Source: Methanobacteriota archaeon (GTDB lineage Archaea; Halobacteriota; Methanomicrobia; Methanomicrobiales; Methanospirillaceae). Taken from it: 38,702 nucleotides of DNA. Positions 15,304 through 22,992 of this stretch are shown here, one piece after another. Position numbers and translations under genes: made by a program. Below the pieces are notes generated by a model that saw only the letters and a list, made by a program, of their open reading frames with translations, was not told where the DNA came from and searched no databases. The DNA lies in assembly GCA_029547145.1 (NCBI GenBank), contig JAKPPV010000039.1:1-38702 (forward strand). Reading direction: 5' to 3'. Each line of letters starts with the position of its first letter. The stretch's first letter is position 1.

Positions 15304-17343
15304 CTAGAGTCGCTCGAAGAGTCGGACGACATCGGCAAAGTCGATTCTACCGTTCCCATTGAAGTCGAACGCGATGATCGGCCCGTTCTGGTTCACCCAG
15401 TCGATCTGGTTGAAGAGGAGGACCACGTCCGCGAATTCGGCCCGTCCGTTTCCGTTCACGTCCTCGTAGAGCCCGTCCCTGTCCAGGTCCCGGGGGGTGT
15501 CGTTGCCACCCGGAAAGCGGGTGACGGGCGGGGTGACCGGCGCCGGTGAGAGGAGGTACTGCATCGCGGTCGCATTCAATAGACCGGTCCCGAAGGCCGG
15601 ATCGTGTCCTGCCGGCCCGATGTCGTCGGCCGACGCAACGAGTGCGGTCCTCACCGCCTCCGCCGGAGCGGATAGATTGCCTGACCACACGAGGGCGGCG
15701 ATCCCTGCGGCATGGGGCGCGGCGGCACTCGTCCCCCAGAAGACCTGCGGGAATCCCCCCGAACCGGTCACGCGGACCCCGTCGAGGCCGGACACGTCGG
15801 GTTTCTGCCGCACCTCGAGCCGGGGTGCGATGATCGTGACGGGGCCCCGGGACGAGTAGTACTCCAGACCGGAGGCGGTCGGGTCCTCCGCGTCGACCGC
15901 CGCGACACCGATGACCCCGTTCGCCGCCGGATGACCGTAGATGGAGTCCGCCATCACCGCGTTCGTCGATGAGAATGACGCCCCGCCGTCCGGGTAGACA
16001 AAGAGCTCGAGCAGGCGGGACGGGGCCTGGAACGGGTTGTGGACATCGATCTCTGCCTGGACCGTCCGGGACCCGTCATTCTCCCAGGAGAGGTACTCGA
16101 GCGGATCGTCTCCACCGGACTGGGCCGATGCGCTGATCGCGAGCGGTGCCGAGAGATCGGTGGAATCGAAGAGGTAGAGGTCGAAATCCGAGGAGGCCGA
16201 ACCGAACGGCTCGGACCACTGGAGCACCACATCGACCGAACCGCCCGGTGGAACCGATACGTAGAGCCGTTGCCGGTCGGGGTTCGTCCCCCCCGAGAAG
16301 TCGTGCCACCCGTCACCGTCGTCCCGGTACGCGCCCTGGTAGTGGACATCCGCGTCGTTGCCGGTCGCCGAGGCGAAGACCACCCCCCGGTCGCGGACCA
16401 CGTCCCTGACGTGCGCCGCGACGACCCCGTCCTCGAAGAAGGGCTCATCGACCCAGCCGATATCGTCGACGATCACCCGGCAGCCCGCGTTGACGAGCGC
16501 GTCGATCGCCTGGTTGAACTCGATCACGCTCCAGCCGCAGTCGTGAAAGGCAAGGCTTGCATTCGGTGCCAGGTCGTGAACGATCTCCAGCATGGCGGTC
16601 CCTTCGCTGCCCCCGATCGAATTCTTCAGCACCTGGATGCCACCGGGCAGGTCTCCCAGGGTGCGTGATGCCTGCAACCCGTCGATCCCGTCCGAGATCA
16701 CCCCGACCTTGACACCGAGGCCCGAGAGCCCGGTCGCCTCCCGCAACGCCCGCGCGTGGAGCAGGGTATCACCATCGGTCGTCACCGAACCGGTCCGGAC
16801 GCGCGGACGGTGGACGGGGCGTATCTCGCGCACCGATGGCTGCCGGGCGAGCGGGAGAAGGTGACGGGGTTCAACCCATGCGGCAACGAGCCCGTTTCCC
16901 GGGTCCTCCGCCATCAGGCGGTCGATGTAGGGGCGGAGCGGGCCGGCACCGTCGCCGGGAGACGTCCGGATGTAGACCGCGACCAGATCGGTGGACGGCG
17001 TCCCGAGCCCGCGGTACCGCTGTCCTCCCCGGGCATAGTGCCCGCTCCGGGCGAGCGCGGAGACGGCGTCCGCCCTCGACTGGTTGGGAAGCAGGAAGCG
17101 GTCATCGACCAGGGCGAGCAGGTCGGACGAGAGCCGCTCGTGCCCGGCAGGGAGATCGAGCGACGGTCGGGCGTACGGAACCGGCGAGCCTGCAGGAGCA
17201 CCGAGCGCCGGCACGGCACACAGGGCGAAAAGGATGAACGCCAGGCAGAGTGCACTCCACATCCTGCATCTTGCCACCCGGGGTACCTCAGAAGGGTGCG
17301 ACGTAACCGGCATCGGCGTATCTGCCGTTGTGATTGAAGTCAT
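15304..17343 (-). CDS. Secreted subtilase/sedolisin-like serine protease with C-terminal dockerin-like repeats
   Basis: A 679-residue exported protein. A signal segment lies at about 28-49 (MWSALCLAFILFALCAVPAL). The catalytic domain follows: Asp218 in VGVISDGID, oxyanion Asn329 in SATGND and the nucleophile Ser539 in FWGTSAAAPHAAG. Where classical subtilases have HGT, this protein has SEGTAMLEIVHD (246-257), so Glu247 replaces histidine, as in sedolisin-like (S53-like) relatives. A beta-rich insert (about 340-450) lies inside the domain. The C-terminus has two EF-hand-type dockerin repeats, DVNGNGRAEFADVVLLF (628-644) and DFNGNGRIDFADVVRLF. The start at 17343 was chosen for its GGGAGGGG ribosome binding site and the ATGA overlap with the gene before it; Met28 is an alternative. 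It is probably an extracellular or surface-bound protease. Confidence 0.8.
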   Translation of the reverse strand: MTSITTADTPMPVTSHPSEVPRVARCRMWSALCLAFILFALCAVPALGAPAGSPVPYARPSLDLPAGHERLSSDLLALVDDRFLLPNQSRADAVSALARSGHYARGGQRYRGLGTPSTDLVAVYIRTSPGDGAGPLRPYIDRLMAEDPGNGLVAAWVEPRHLLPLARQPSVREIRPVHRPRVRTGSVTTDGDTLLHARALREATGLSGLGVKVGVISDGIDGLQASRTLGDLPGGIQVLKNSIGGSEGTAMLEIVHDLAPNASLAFHDCGWSVIEFNQAIDALVNAGCRVIVDDIGWVDEPFFEDGVVAAHVRDVVRDRGVVFASATGNDADVHYQGAYRDDGDGWHDFSGGTNPDRQRLYVSVPPGGSVDVVLQWSEPFGSASSDFDLYLFDSTDLSAPLAISASAQSGGDDPLEYLSWENDGSRTVQAEIDVHNPFQAPSRLLELFVYPDGGASFSSTNAVMADSIYGHPAANGVIGVAAVDAEDPTASGLEYYSSRGPVTIIAPRLEVRQKPDVSGLDGVRVTGSGGFPQVFWGTSAAAPHAAGIAALVWSGNLSAPAEAVRTALVASADDIGPAGHDPAFGTGLLNATAMQYLLSPAPVTPPVTRFPGGNDTPRDLDRDGLYEDVNGNGRAEFADVVLLFNQIDWVNQNGPIIAFDFNGNGRIDFADVVRLFERL

Positions 17344-17747
17344 GGTATGGTCCCCTCCCGGAGGGGGGTTTCTGTGTCGGAGTCGTGGACGAGGGGGAGG
17401 ACATCCCAGACGTCGGCCCGTCCGTTCACACCGACGTCCTGGAGGCGGCAGACCCCTTGCTGGTCGCACGGGAAGGCGAGACCGGGCAGGGATCCCGGGC
17501 CCGCACTCCGTGCCCAGCCCGGGTCGGTATCGACCGACAGGGAGGAACCGTCGACCGCCTTGAATTCCGACGCCGGCACCCGTCGGAGAGACGGGTGATG
17601 AGGGGAGGCGCGCACCAGGAGAGGGATCACCCGCACCAGGGCCGGATAGGCCCCCCATCGTAACCTCCGGTCGTCCGCAAGCCCTGCCCGCAGCTGCATC
17701 AGTCTCCTGTGCGCCGGGAGGGTATATGGAGGTTCCAGTCGTGTCAT
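17340..17747 (-). CDS. Small hypothetical protein with a degenerate dockerin-like motif, translationally coupled at both ends
   Basis: A 135-residue frame whose ATG overlaps the psiE-like stop (ATGA) and whose TGA overlaps the protease ATG (ATGA). That double overlap, and GC-rich third positions over its second half, support a real gene. Near the C-terminus the stretch GVCRLQDVGVNGRADVWDVL resembles the calcium-binding repeat of the neighbouring protease (GLYEDVNGNGRAEFADVV), but two of the ligand positions are changed. No signal peptide or membrane segment is clear. It could be a genuine small partner of the protease or the eroded tail of an older dockerin protein. I do not recognise a family. 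Confidence 0.5.
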   Translation of the reverse strand: MTRLEPPYTLPAHRRLMQLRAGLADDRRLRWGAYPALVRVIPLLVRASPHHPSLRRVPASEFKAVDGSSLSVDTDPGWARSAGPGSLPGLAFPCDQQGVCRLQDVGVNGRADVWDVLPLVHDSDTETPLREGTIP

Positions 17748-18190
17748 TCGACCCGGATACCACCCCTCCGGAGGAGGTAATACCCTGCAGAGAGAGAGAG
17801 GACAACGATACCGAGCCCGATCACCTCGTAGTCCCCTGCTGCCTCAAGCTCCACCAGGATCACCTTGCGGGCGATCGCGGTGATGGCGATCGCGATGATC
17901 AGATCGAAGTGGATCACGTTCTCCTTCAGGTAGGCCTTGATCGACTCGAGAAACTCGAGCCCGATCAGCACCAGCAGGAACATCCCGAAGAGGTCCAGGA
18001 TCTCGTGATTCTCCAGCAGATAGACCGGGGGGGAGAGGAGTCTCTCGACCGTGACGACCATCAGCGAGACGAGCGAGGCGCCGATCACCACCAGGAGAAG
18101 GAGGAGGAGAAGCGTGTAGACCGCCTGTTCAAACCGGTTGACGAAGCCGACCACCCGGCTGGATCCGTCCGGGAGCGGGTTCAGGTCCAT
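17744..18190 (-). CDS. PsiE-like (phosphate-starvation-inducible) membrane protein
   Basis: A 148-residue protein with four membrane segments: about residues 20-45 (LLLLLLLVVIGASLVSLMVV), 62-82 (LDLFGMFLLVLIGLEFLESI), 90-112 (VIHFDLIIAIAITAIARKVI) and 118-138. The short conserved piece GLEFLESIKAYLKENVIHFD between helices two and three is typical of the PsiE family, whose molecular function is unknown. The start MDLNPLPDGSS is the only reasonable ATG, with a weak ribosome binding site; the frame continues upstream without coding character. Its stop overlaps the start of the next small gene. I see no clear promoter. Confidence 0.75.
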   Translation of the reverse strand: MDLNPLPDGSSRVVGFVNRFEQAVYTLLLLLLLVVIGASLVSLMVVTVERLLSPPVYLLENHEILDLFGMFLLVLIGLEFLESIKAYLKENVIHFDLIIAIAITAIARKVILVELEAAGDYEVIGLGIVVLSLSAGYYLLRRGGIRVE

Positions 18191-18733
18191 GATGAGAATG
18201 GGATCCCGGAAGAAAAAAACCGACGGTCCCGGGGTTCTCCCGGAACAGGGAGTCCCCGCTGACCCCGACAGGGTGGATCGAGATCCTCCGGCGGACATCC
18301 TCAGCCGTTGTCGGGGATCGTGGTACGGCCGAACGGATGAGACATGGCAGGTGCCGGACGGGAGGCGTTGCCAGAATCGCTGTCGTTTCCAGTACGAATC
18401 CCGTTCGTCATGGAACCCGGGGTACCGGCAGGCACCATCAGGTGGGAGCGTCCGATGCGTCGATGCCCCGGGTTTCGGACGGGCGAAGAGGGTGGGCGTG
18501 CTCGAACCCGGTCTCCTGCCCGATCCCTGCAACCGTCCGCAGTCTTTCCCGGTATTGCGGGTCCGCCTCGCCGCGATCCACACCTGCCCCACCACCAGGC
18601 CCGTCGGATGCCGAAAGACAGGTGTTCCTGGTCCGGTGCGCCCGGAGAGGAGAGGACATGCCGGGGCGGCCCCTCCGGGCAGCACCGCTCCAGGTGACGC
18701 GGGCAGGTGCCGCTCCTTCGCCTGTATCTGATC
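18191..18733. other. Non-coding stretch between divergent genes, with inverted repeats
   Basis: About 540 bases upstream of both the psiE-like gene and the diadenylate cyclase gene. A plus-strand frame at 18344-18697 has no ribosome binding site and an Arg/Pro-rich shadow-like product, so I do not call it. Two longer inverted repeats are visible: CCCCGACA/TGTCGGGG (18263-18316, 38-base loop) and GCCCGGAG/CTCCGGGC (18640-18680). I see no known RNA family. Confidence 0.4.
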
Positions 18734-18743
18734 TTTTTATAAT
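18734..18743 (+). promoter_or_regulatory. Promoter of the PKD-diadenylate cyclase gene
   Basis: TTTTTATAAT is a good TATA box about 34 bases before the ATG. The predicted start of transcription is just before the GGGAGA ribosome binding site at 18764-18769. Confidence 0.55.
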
Positions 18744-18772
18744 CCTTCATCGTCAAACAGTACGGGAGATTC

Positions 18773-20740
18773 ATGGGGCGAAGACGCTCTCCATCGAGGC
18801 CGGTTTTCCGTTCGAAGACGGCCCTCGGGGGTATAATCACTGTCTGCTGGTTCCTGCTGGCGCTCCTCGTCGCCGGCACCGGCACCGCCACCGGGTTCAA
18901 CCCGTTCGGCGCCGACGGGGTCACCGAGCAGACGACAGTACCGCCTCCGATCTCCACGGAAACGACGGTGACGACACCGGAGACGACAACGCCAACGGTC
19001 ACCACCGAGATACCGACAACCACCTCCACCCCCACCCAGACGACCGCTCCGCCGACGACACCTCCCCCGACGCCCACTCCGCCTCCGAAGACGCCAACGC
19101 AGACGACCGTTCCGCCGACGACGGTGCCGACGACGGTGCCGACGTCCGTACCGGTATCGCTGCCGCCGGTCGTCTCCCTGACGACGCCGGAGACGAGCGG
19201 TCTCAGCGTCAGGATCGGCGGAGGCGCCCTTGCCGGGACGCCGGGGCATTCGATCACCGAGATCTACTGGAGCTGGGGAGACGGGTCGAATGAGGTGCAC
19301 GCGTTTCCGAACACCCATACCTACGCGGGGAGCGGGACCTACGTGGTACTCGTCCGGGCGACCCAGAGCGACGGACAGGTGACCGAGAAGAGCACCGTCG
19401 TGACCGTGACGAACCCGACCCCGGTAACGACGGTCACGACGTCCGCGCAGACCACCAGTCCACCGAACACGGTCCCGACCACCACGGAGACTCCGGTTGG
19501 CCCGCCCATCATCGCGCTCGCCCAGCCATCGGTCGAGAACCAGACGGTCGTGATCGGCGGCTCGGTGCTGCCGGGAGGACCCGGCGTCACCGTGGACGCG
19601 ATCGAGTGGGACTGGGGGGACCGGACGCGGATCCGTTCGAACGAGATCCCCGCGATGCATACCTACCTTGCGGCAGGGAGTTACACGATCACGGTCACCG
19701 TCTTCCAGAGCGATGGACAGACGGCGACCACCACCTTCGACATCGGCATCATCCAGGTACCCGGGACCTACGTGACCACCGGGACGCCCATGCCGAACGG
19801 GAGCGGATGGCCGATCCCGGCGGTACGGCTCTATGGGATCAACATCCTGCCACTGATCCTGCTTCTCGTGGTCGGGCTGATCGCCGGAGGTCTGCTCTAT
19901 ACCCGGAATCGCGAGAAGGACGCCCCCGGAATCCCGACCACGGAGGCGATCGAGCAGGCGGCGGCCGCGTACCACGAGGCGAAGCAGCACGGGGACCTGC
20001 CGGGTGCGAAGCGGTATGCGCTCGACGCGGCGAGGCTCCTGGTGATCCAGGCGGAGGCGGTGCCCCGGTTCCGAGACGCCTACCTTGAGAAGGCGGAGAT
20101 CTGGAAGGAGATCGCCCGTGCGATCGACGATCGTCCGCCAGAGGCCGTCCCCGATCCGGTAACCGTTCCGGAACCGGTGCCGGTGAGTGCCCTCATCCCG
20201 GAGTCGGCGGTTCTGTCGCAGGGGGCCGCGACGGAACGGTCCGATGAGCCCCCGCTCGAGGGAGGGGCGCTGCTGGCGGGCACCGACGTGGAACCGGCCG
20301 TCTTCGACGCCGTCCTCCGGATCGCACTTGAGATCGCCCGCGAAGGACGCGAGGGCAAACCCGTGGGGACCGCCTTCCTTGTCGGGGACCTCGAGGGCGT
20401 TCTCGCCTACTCGACCCAGTTCATCCTGAACCCCTTCAAGGGCCACACCACGGAGGAGCGGAGGATCACCAACGAAGAACTGGCGGAGAACATCAAGGAG
20501 TTCGCCCAGCTCGACGGGGCGTTCGTGATCTCCGGCGACGGCCTGGTCGAGGCGGCGGGACGGTACATCACCGTCGACACGAGTGCAGTCCAGATACCCC
20601 CGGGCCTGGGCTCGCGCCATGCCTCCGTCGCCGGCATCACGCTCGTCACCCGCGCGATCGGGATCGTCGTCTCCCAGTCGGGGGGGCTGATCAAGGTCTT
20701 CAGGAACGGATCGATCGTCCGGACGGTCTCCCCCTGGTGA
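18773..20740 (+). CDS. Membrane diadenylate cyclase with two extracellular PKD domains
   Basis: A 655-residue protein of unusual layout. A membrane segment at 18-36 is followed by a long Thr/Pro linker (about 52-130). Two PKD domains come next, about 132-214 (YWSWGDGS, THTYAGSGTYVVLV) and 244-330 (WDWGDRT, MHTYLAAGSYTITVTV). A second membrane helix is at 357-377. A helical cytoplasmic piece (385-452) resembling TPR-type repeats follows, then a DisA-N/DAC domain at about 505-650. The DAC motifs are LDGAFVIS (580-587) and GLGSRHASVAGIT (611-623); bacteria usually have RHR at the second. The domain makes cyclic di-AMP from two ATP in bacteria and in archaeal DacZ. The layout suggests a surface sensor controlling c-di-AMP synthesis (inference). 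Confidence 0.8.
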   Translation: MGRRRSPSRPVFRSKTALGGIITVCWFLLALLVAGTGTATGFNPFGADGVTEQTTVPPPISTETTVTTPETTTPTVTTEIPTTTSTPTQTTAPPTTPPPTPTPPPKTPTQTTVPPTTVPTTVPTSVPVSLPPVVSLTTPETSGLSVRIGGGALAGTPGHSITEIYWSWGDGSNEVHAFPNTHTYAGSGTYVVLVRATQSDGQVTEKSTVVTVTNPTPVTTVTTSAQTTSPPNTVPTTTETPVGPPIIALAQPSVENQTVVIGGSVLPGGPGVTVDAIEWDWGDRTRIRSNEIPAMHTYLAAGSYTITVTVFQSDGQTATTTFDIGIIQVPGTYVTTGTPMPNGSGWPIPAVRLYGINILPLILLLVVGLIAGGLLYTRNREKDAPGIPTTEAIEQAAAAYHEAKQHGDLPGAKRYALDAARLLVIQAEAVPRFRDAYLEKAEIWKEIARAIDDRPPEAVPDPVTVPEPVPVSALIPESAVLSQGAATERSDEPPLEGGALLAGTDVEPAVFDAVLRIALEIAREGREGKPVGTAFLVGDLEGVLAYSTQFILNPFKGHTTEERRITNEELAENIKEFAQLDGAFVISGDGLVEAAGRYITVDTSAVQIPPGLGSRHASVAGITLVTRAIGIVVSQSGGLIKVFRNGSIVRTVSPW

Positions 20741-20781
20741 CCCACCCTCCCGACCGTCCGGGGGTCGTGTCCGGCAGCCTT

Positions 20782-20824
20782 CACGGGTCCGTGCAGACCA
20801 TTAGTATACAGACGAACTTATAAG
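20782..20824 (+). promoter_or_regulatory. Promoter and candidate autoregulatory sites of the MsvR-like gene
   Basis: The TATA box CTTATAAG (20817-20824) is preceded by a BRE with CGAA. Overlapping the BRE is TTAG-N8-CGAA (20801-20816), one base from the TTCG-N7-9-CGAA pattern that I recall for MsvR binding. On the other strand it reads TTCGTC-TGTA-TACTAA. Upstream lies a perfect CACGG-GT-CCGTG repeat (20782-20793). Position suggests autorepression. Confidence 0.5.
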
Positions 20825-20854
20825 AGGTCACGCCCCAACCTCTAGGTGATTTTC

Positions 20855-21652
20855 ATGATCACGGACAGGCGTGGAGGGATGCCGGGTGAGAAGGGGGTCG
20901 GGCTCTTTCGAACGGCGCAGGGGCTCAGGGTCGTGGACAGCCCGACACGGAGCCGGATCCTCGATCTGCTCGGCAGCGGCGAGCTCTCGTTCGAGGAGAT
21001 CGTCTCGAGGACGGGGAGGGCCAAGTCCACGATCTCCGTACACCTGCGCGATCTCGTCAACGATGGCGTGCTCGCCTCCCGTACCGATCCCGGGGACGGA
21101 CGGCGGAAATACTTCTACATCGACTCCGAGTATCTCGGACGGCTCTCCGATGCAGAGAGGCTCGAGGCGGATCTCGGTCATATCCTGGCCGGGTACGACC
21201 CGCTCTCGGGAGACCTGCCGGCCTTCTACCGCGCGATGTTCCGTGCCGTCCGGGTGACGCTGCTCGCCGACGGGGTGAACATCGACCCGATCCTGCATGC
21301 CGCCGGGACGCACCTGGGGCGCCGCCTTGCCCGCGCCTTCGAAGGGATGCCACTCGAAGAGCTGCTCCCGGCGATGGGCCGGTTCTGGGAGGAGCACGGC
21401 CTTGGACGGCTCTCGGTGGTCTCGACGGAACCCCTCACGATCGAGATCCTCGACTGCTTCGAGTGCGTCGACCTCCCGTACCTGGGCCGGCCGGCATGTG
21501 CCTTCGACTGTGGACTCCTGGAGGCGATCTTCTCAGCGTACCACGGTGCAGCGGCGTCGGTGATCGAGACGGCCTGCTACGCGATGGGAGACGGGCGCTG
21601 CCGCTTCGAGATCGACCGTGTGGCCCCATCCGGCGAGGGCGAAGGGGCCTGA
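20855..21652 (+). CDS. msvR: MsvR-like redox-sensing regulator (ArsR-type winged helix + V4R domain)
   Basis: A 265-residue regulator. Residues 18-100 form a winged-helix DNA-binding domain (SPTRSRILDLLGSGELSFEE, RTGRAKSTISVHLRDLVNDG, and the wing DPGDGRRKYFYID). Residues about 120-253 form a V4R domain with six cysteines, all here: CFECVDLP (201, 204), CAFDC (215, 219), 241 and 249 in CYAMGDGRCRFEI. This layout matches MsvR, a methanogen-specific regulator whose V4R cysteines sense redox state in Methanothermobacter and Methanosarcina. The ATG at 20855 was chosen because GGTGAT lies just upstream; a GTG nine bases earlier is less likely. Targets other than its own promoter are not visible. 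Confidence 0.75.
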   Translation: MITDRRGGMPGEKGVGLFRTAQGLRVVDSPTRSRILDLLGSGELSFEEIVSRTGRAKSTISVHLRDLVNDGVLASRTDPGDGRRKYFYIDSEYLGRLSDAERLEADLGHILAGYDPLSGDLPAFYRAMFRAVRVTLLADGVNIDPILHAAGTHLGRRLARAFEGMPLEELLPAMGRFWEEHGLGRLSVVSTEPLTIEILDCFECVDLPYLGRPACAFDCGLLEAIFSAYHGAAASVIETACYAMGDGRCRFEIDRVAPSGEGEGA

Positions 21653-21887
21653 TCCCGGTCGTTCCTGCTCCCCTTCCTTCCCCCTCCCCTGTCCGTCCAT
21701 TCTTCAGCACTTCTTCTGAAATGTTCCCACCCTGTGCCTTCAGCGCGGATACGTGGCGGGGATAGGGGCTATCCGCCGGGAGCCCCCCCCCCACGGTGCC
21801 ACGGCAAAGACGGAGAGGGACACGTTCCCCGCGAGGGGTATCCGGGCGGTGCCGCCATATAGTCCGGGTGCGAGTCGTGACCCCGTG

Positions 21888-22991
21888 TCATTCGCCGCGC
21901 CCTGCGAGGGCGTCGACCCGTGCCTCGATGGACTTCACATCATCGAGCCGTGCCTTCGTCGTCGGCATGCGGGGGACCGCACGGCATCCGGCTCCACCAC
22001 CGGTCGACGGGCAGAACGTCCCGATCCGACGGGCGATCCGGACGATCTCATCCTTGTCGAGGCCGATCAGGGGGCGGTAGACCGGCAGGCTGACGGCCTC
22101 ATCCAGGACCTGCAGGTTCTCAAGTGTCTGCGACGCGACCTGCCCGAGCGACTCCCCCGTCACGATCCCGAGCGCCCCCACCTCTGTTGCCAGCTCCTGA
22201 GCGAGCCGGTACATCCGCCGCTTGCAGATGACGCAGGTCAGGCGCTGGTCGCCCGGGCGCATCAGCCCCTTCGCCCTGGCGAGGTAGCCATCGTTGTGCA
22301 CCCGGAGTTCGAGCAGCGGGTCGTACCTGCGGAGCACCTCGAGCACCTCCTTCGTACGGCTGAGGGAGCCCTCGTCCAGGTAGGATTCGAGCCCGACATA
22401 GAGAGGGACAATCCGGCACCCCCGCTTCATCATCAGGTAGGCAGCCACCGGGGAGTCGATCCCGCCCGAGAGAAGGGCGACGAGCGTCCCCTCCACCCCC
22501 GGGGGCAGGCCTCCGGGGCCGGGGGTCACCTGATGGTAGAGATAGCACCGTTCGTCCCGGATCTCGACGTGGAGCTCGAAGTCCGGGTGGTCCAGGTCGA
22601 CCCGGAGTCCCGGGTGGGCCTCCAGAATGAGGGCCCCGAGCGCCGCTGCCTTCCCGGACGAGGTAAAGTCGTGTATCCCCGAACGCTTCACCCGAACGGC
22701 GAAGCGTTCCGCACGGTCGATCCGGTGCCCGTCGACGTAGTCCAGGACCGTCCGGTCGAGTTCCCCGAGGCGGCAGGGGACTGTCTCCGAGAACGAGGCG
22801 ATCCCGAAGACGGTCGCCAGCCGCTCGGGGTCGACCGGGCCGGTGAGCCAGAGACGGCCCCGTTCCACCCGGACTTCGACCCCCGGGAGGCGGTCGCGAA
22901 TCGACCGGGCGAGGACCTGCTCCCAGTGCCGCCTCACCGGGTCGGACTTCAGGAAGAGCTCGGCGTACCGGACCAGCCAGACCGTCTCCAT
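21888..22991 (-). CDS. thiI: tRNA 4-thiouridine synthetase ThiI (archaeal, no rhodanese domain)
   Basis: A 367-residue ThiI with an N-terminal ferredoxin-like and THUMP region (about 1-160) and an ATP pyrophosphatase domain with the PP-loop SGGIDSP at 175-181. It adenylates U8 of tRNA for sulfur insertion. As in other archaea the C-terminal rhodanese domain is absent. A CxxC pair lies at 253-256 (LTCVICKRR), with further cysteines at 327 and 336 (STGGGAGCRAVP); the CxxC pair is needed in Methanococcus maripaludis ThiI. The start METVWLVRYAELFLKS is two bases after the SepCysS stop; the frame upstream is shadow. Pairing with SepCysS links two sulfur reactions on tRNA. Confidence 0.9.
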   Translation of the reverse strand: METVWLVRYAELFLKSDPVRRHWEQVLARSIRDRLPGVEVRVERGRLWLTGPVDPERLATVFGIASFSETVPCRLGELDRTVLDYVDGHRIDRAERFAVRVKRSGIHDFTSSGKAAALGALILEAHPGLRVDLDHPDFELHVEIRDERCYLYHQVTPGPGGLPPGVEGTLVALLSGGIDSPVAAYLMMKRGCRIVPLYVGLESYLDEGSLSRTKEVLEVLRRYDPLLELRVHNDGYLARAKGLMRPGDQRLTCVICKRRMYRLAQELATEVGALGIVTGESLGQVASQTLENLQVLDEAVSLPVYRPLIGLDKDEIVRIARRIGTFCPSTGGGAGCRAVPRMPTTKARLDDVKSIEARVDALAGRGE

Positions 22992-22992
22992 C

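Noticed and set aside
18344..18697. Plus-strand frame of 117 codons upstream of the diadenylate cyclase gene
   Set aside because: Arg/Pro/Gly-rich composition without domains, and no ribosome binding site.
18737..20620. Long minus-strand open frame opposite the diadenylate cyclase gene
   Set aside because: Arg/Gly/Asp-rich shadow; the plus-strand frame has recognisable domains, a promoter and a ribosome binding site.
21653..21887. Possible riboswitch or gene between msvR and thiI
   Set aside because: The stretch lies between convergent gene ends; only pyrimidine-rich sequence and C runs are seen, without a stable known fold.
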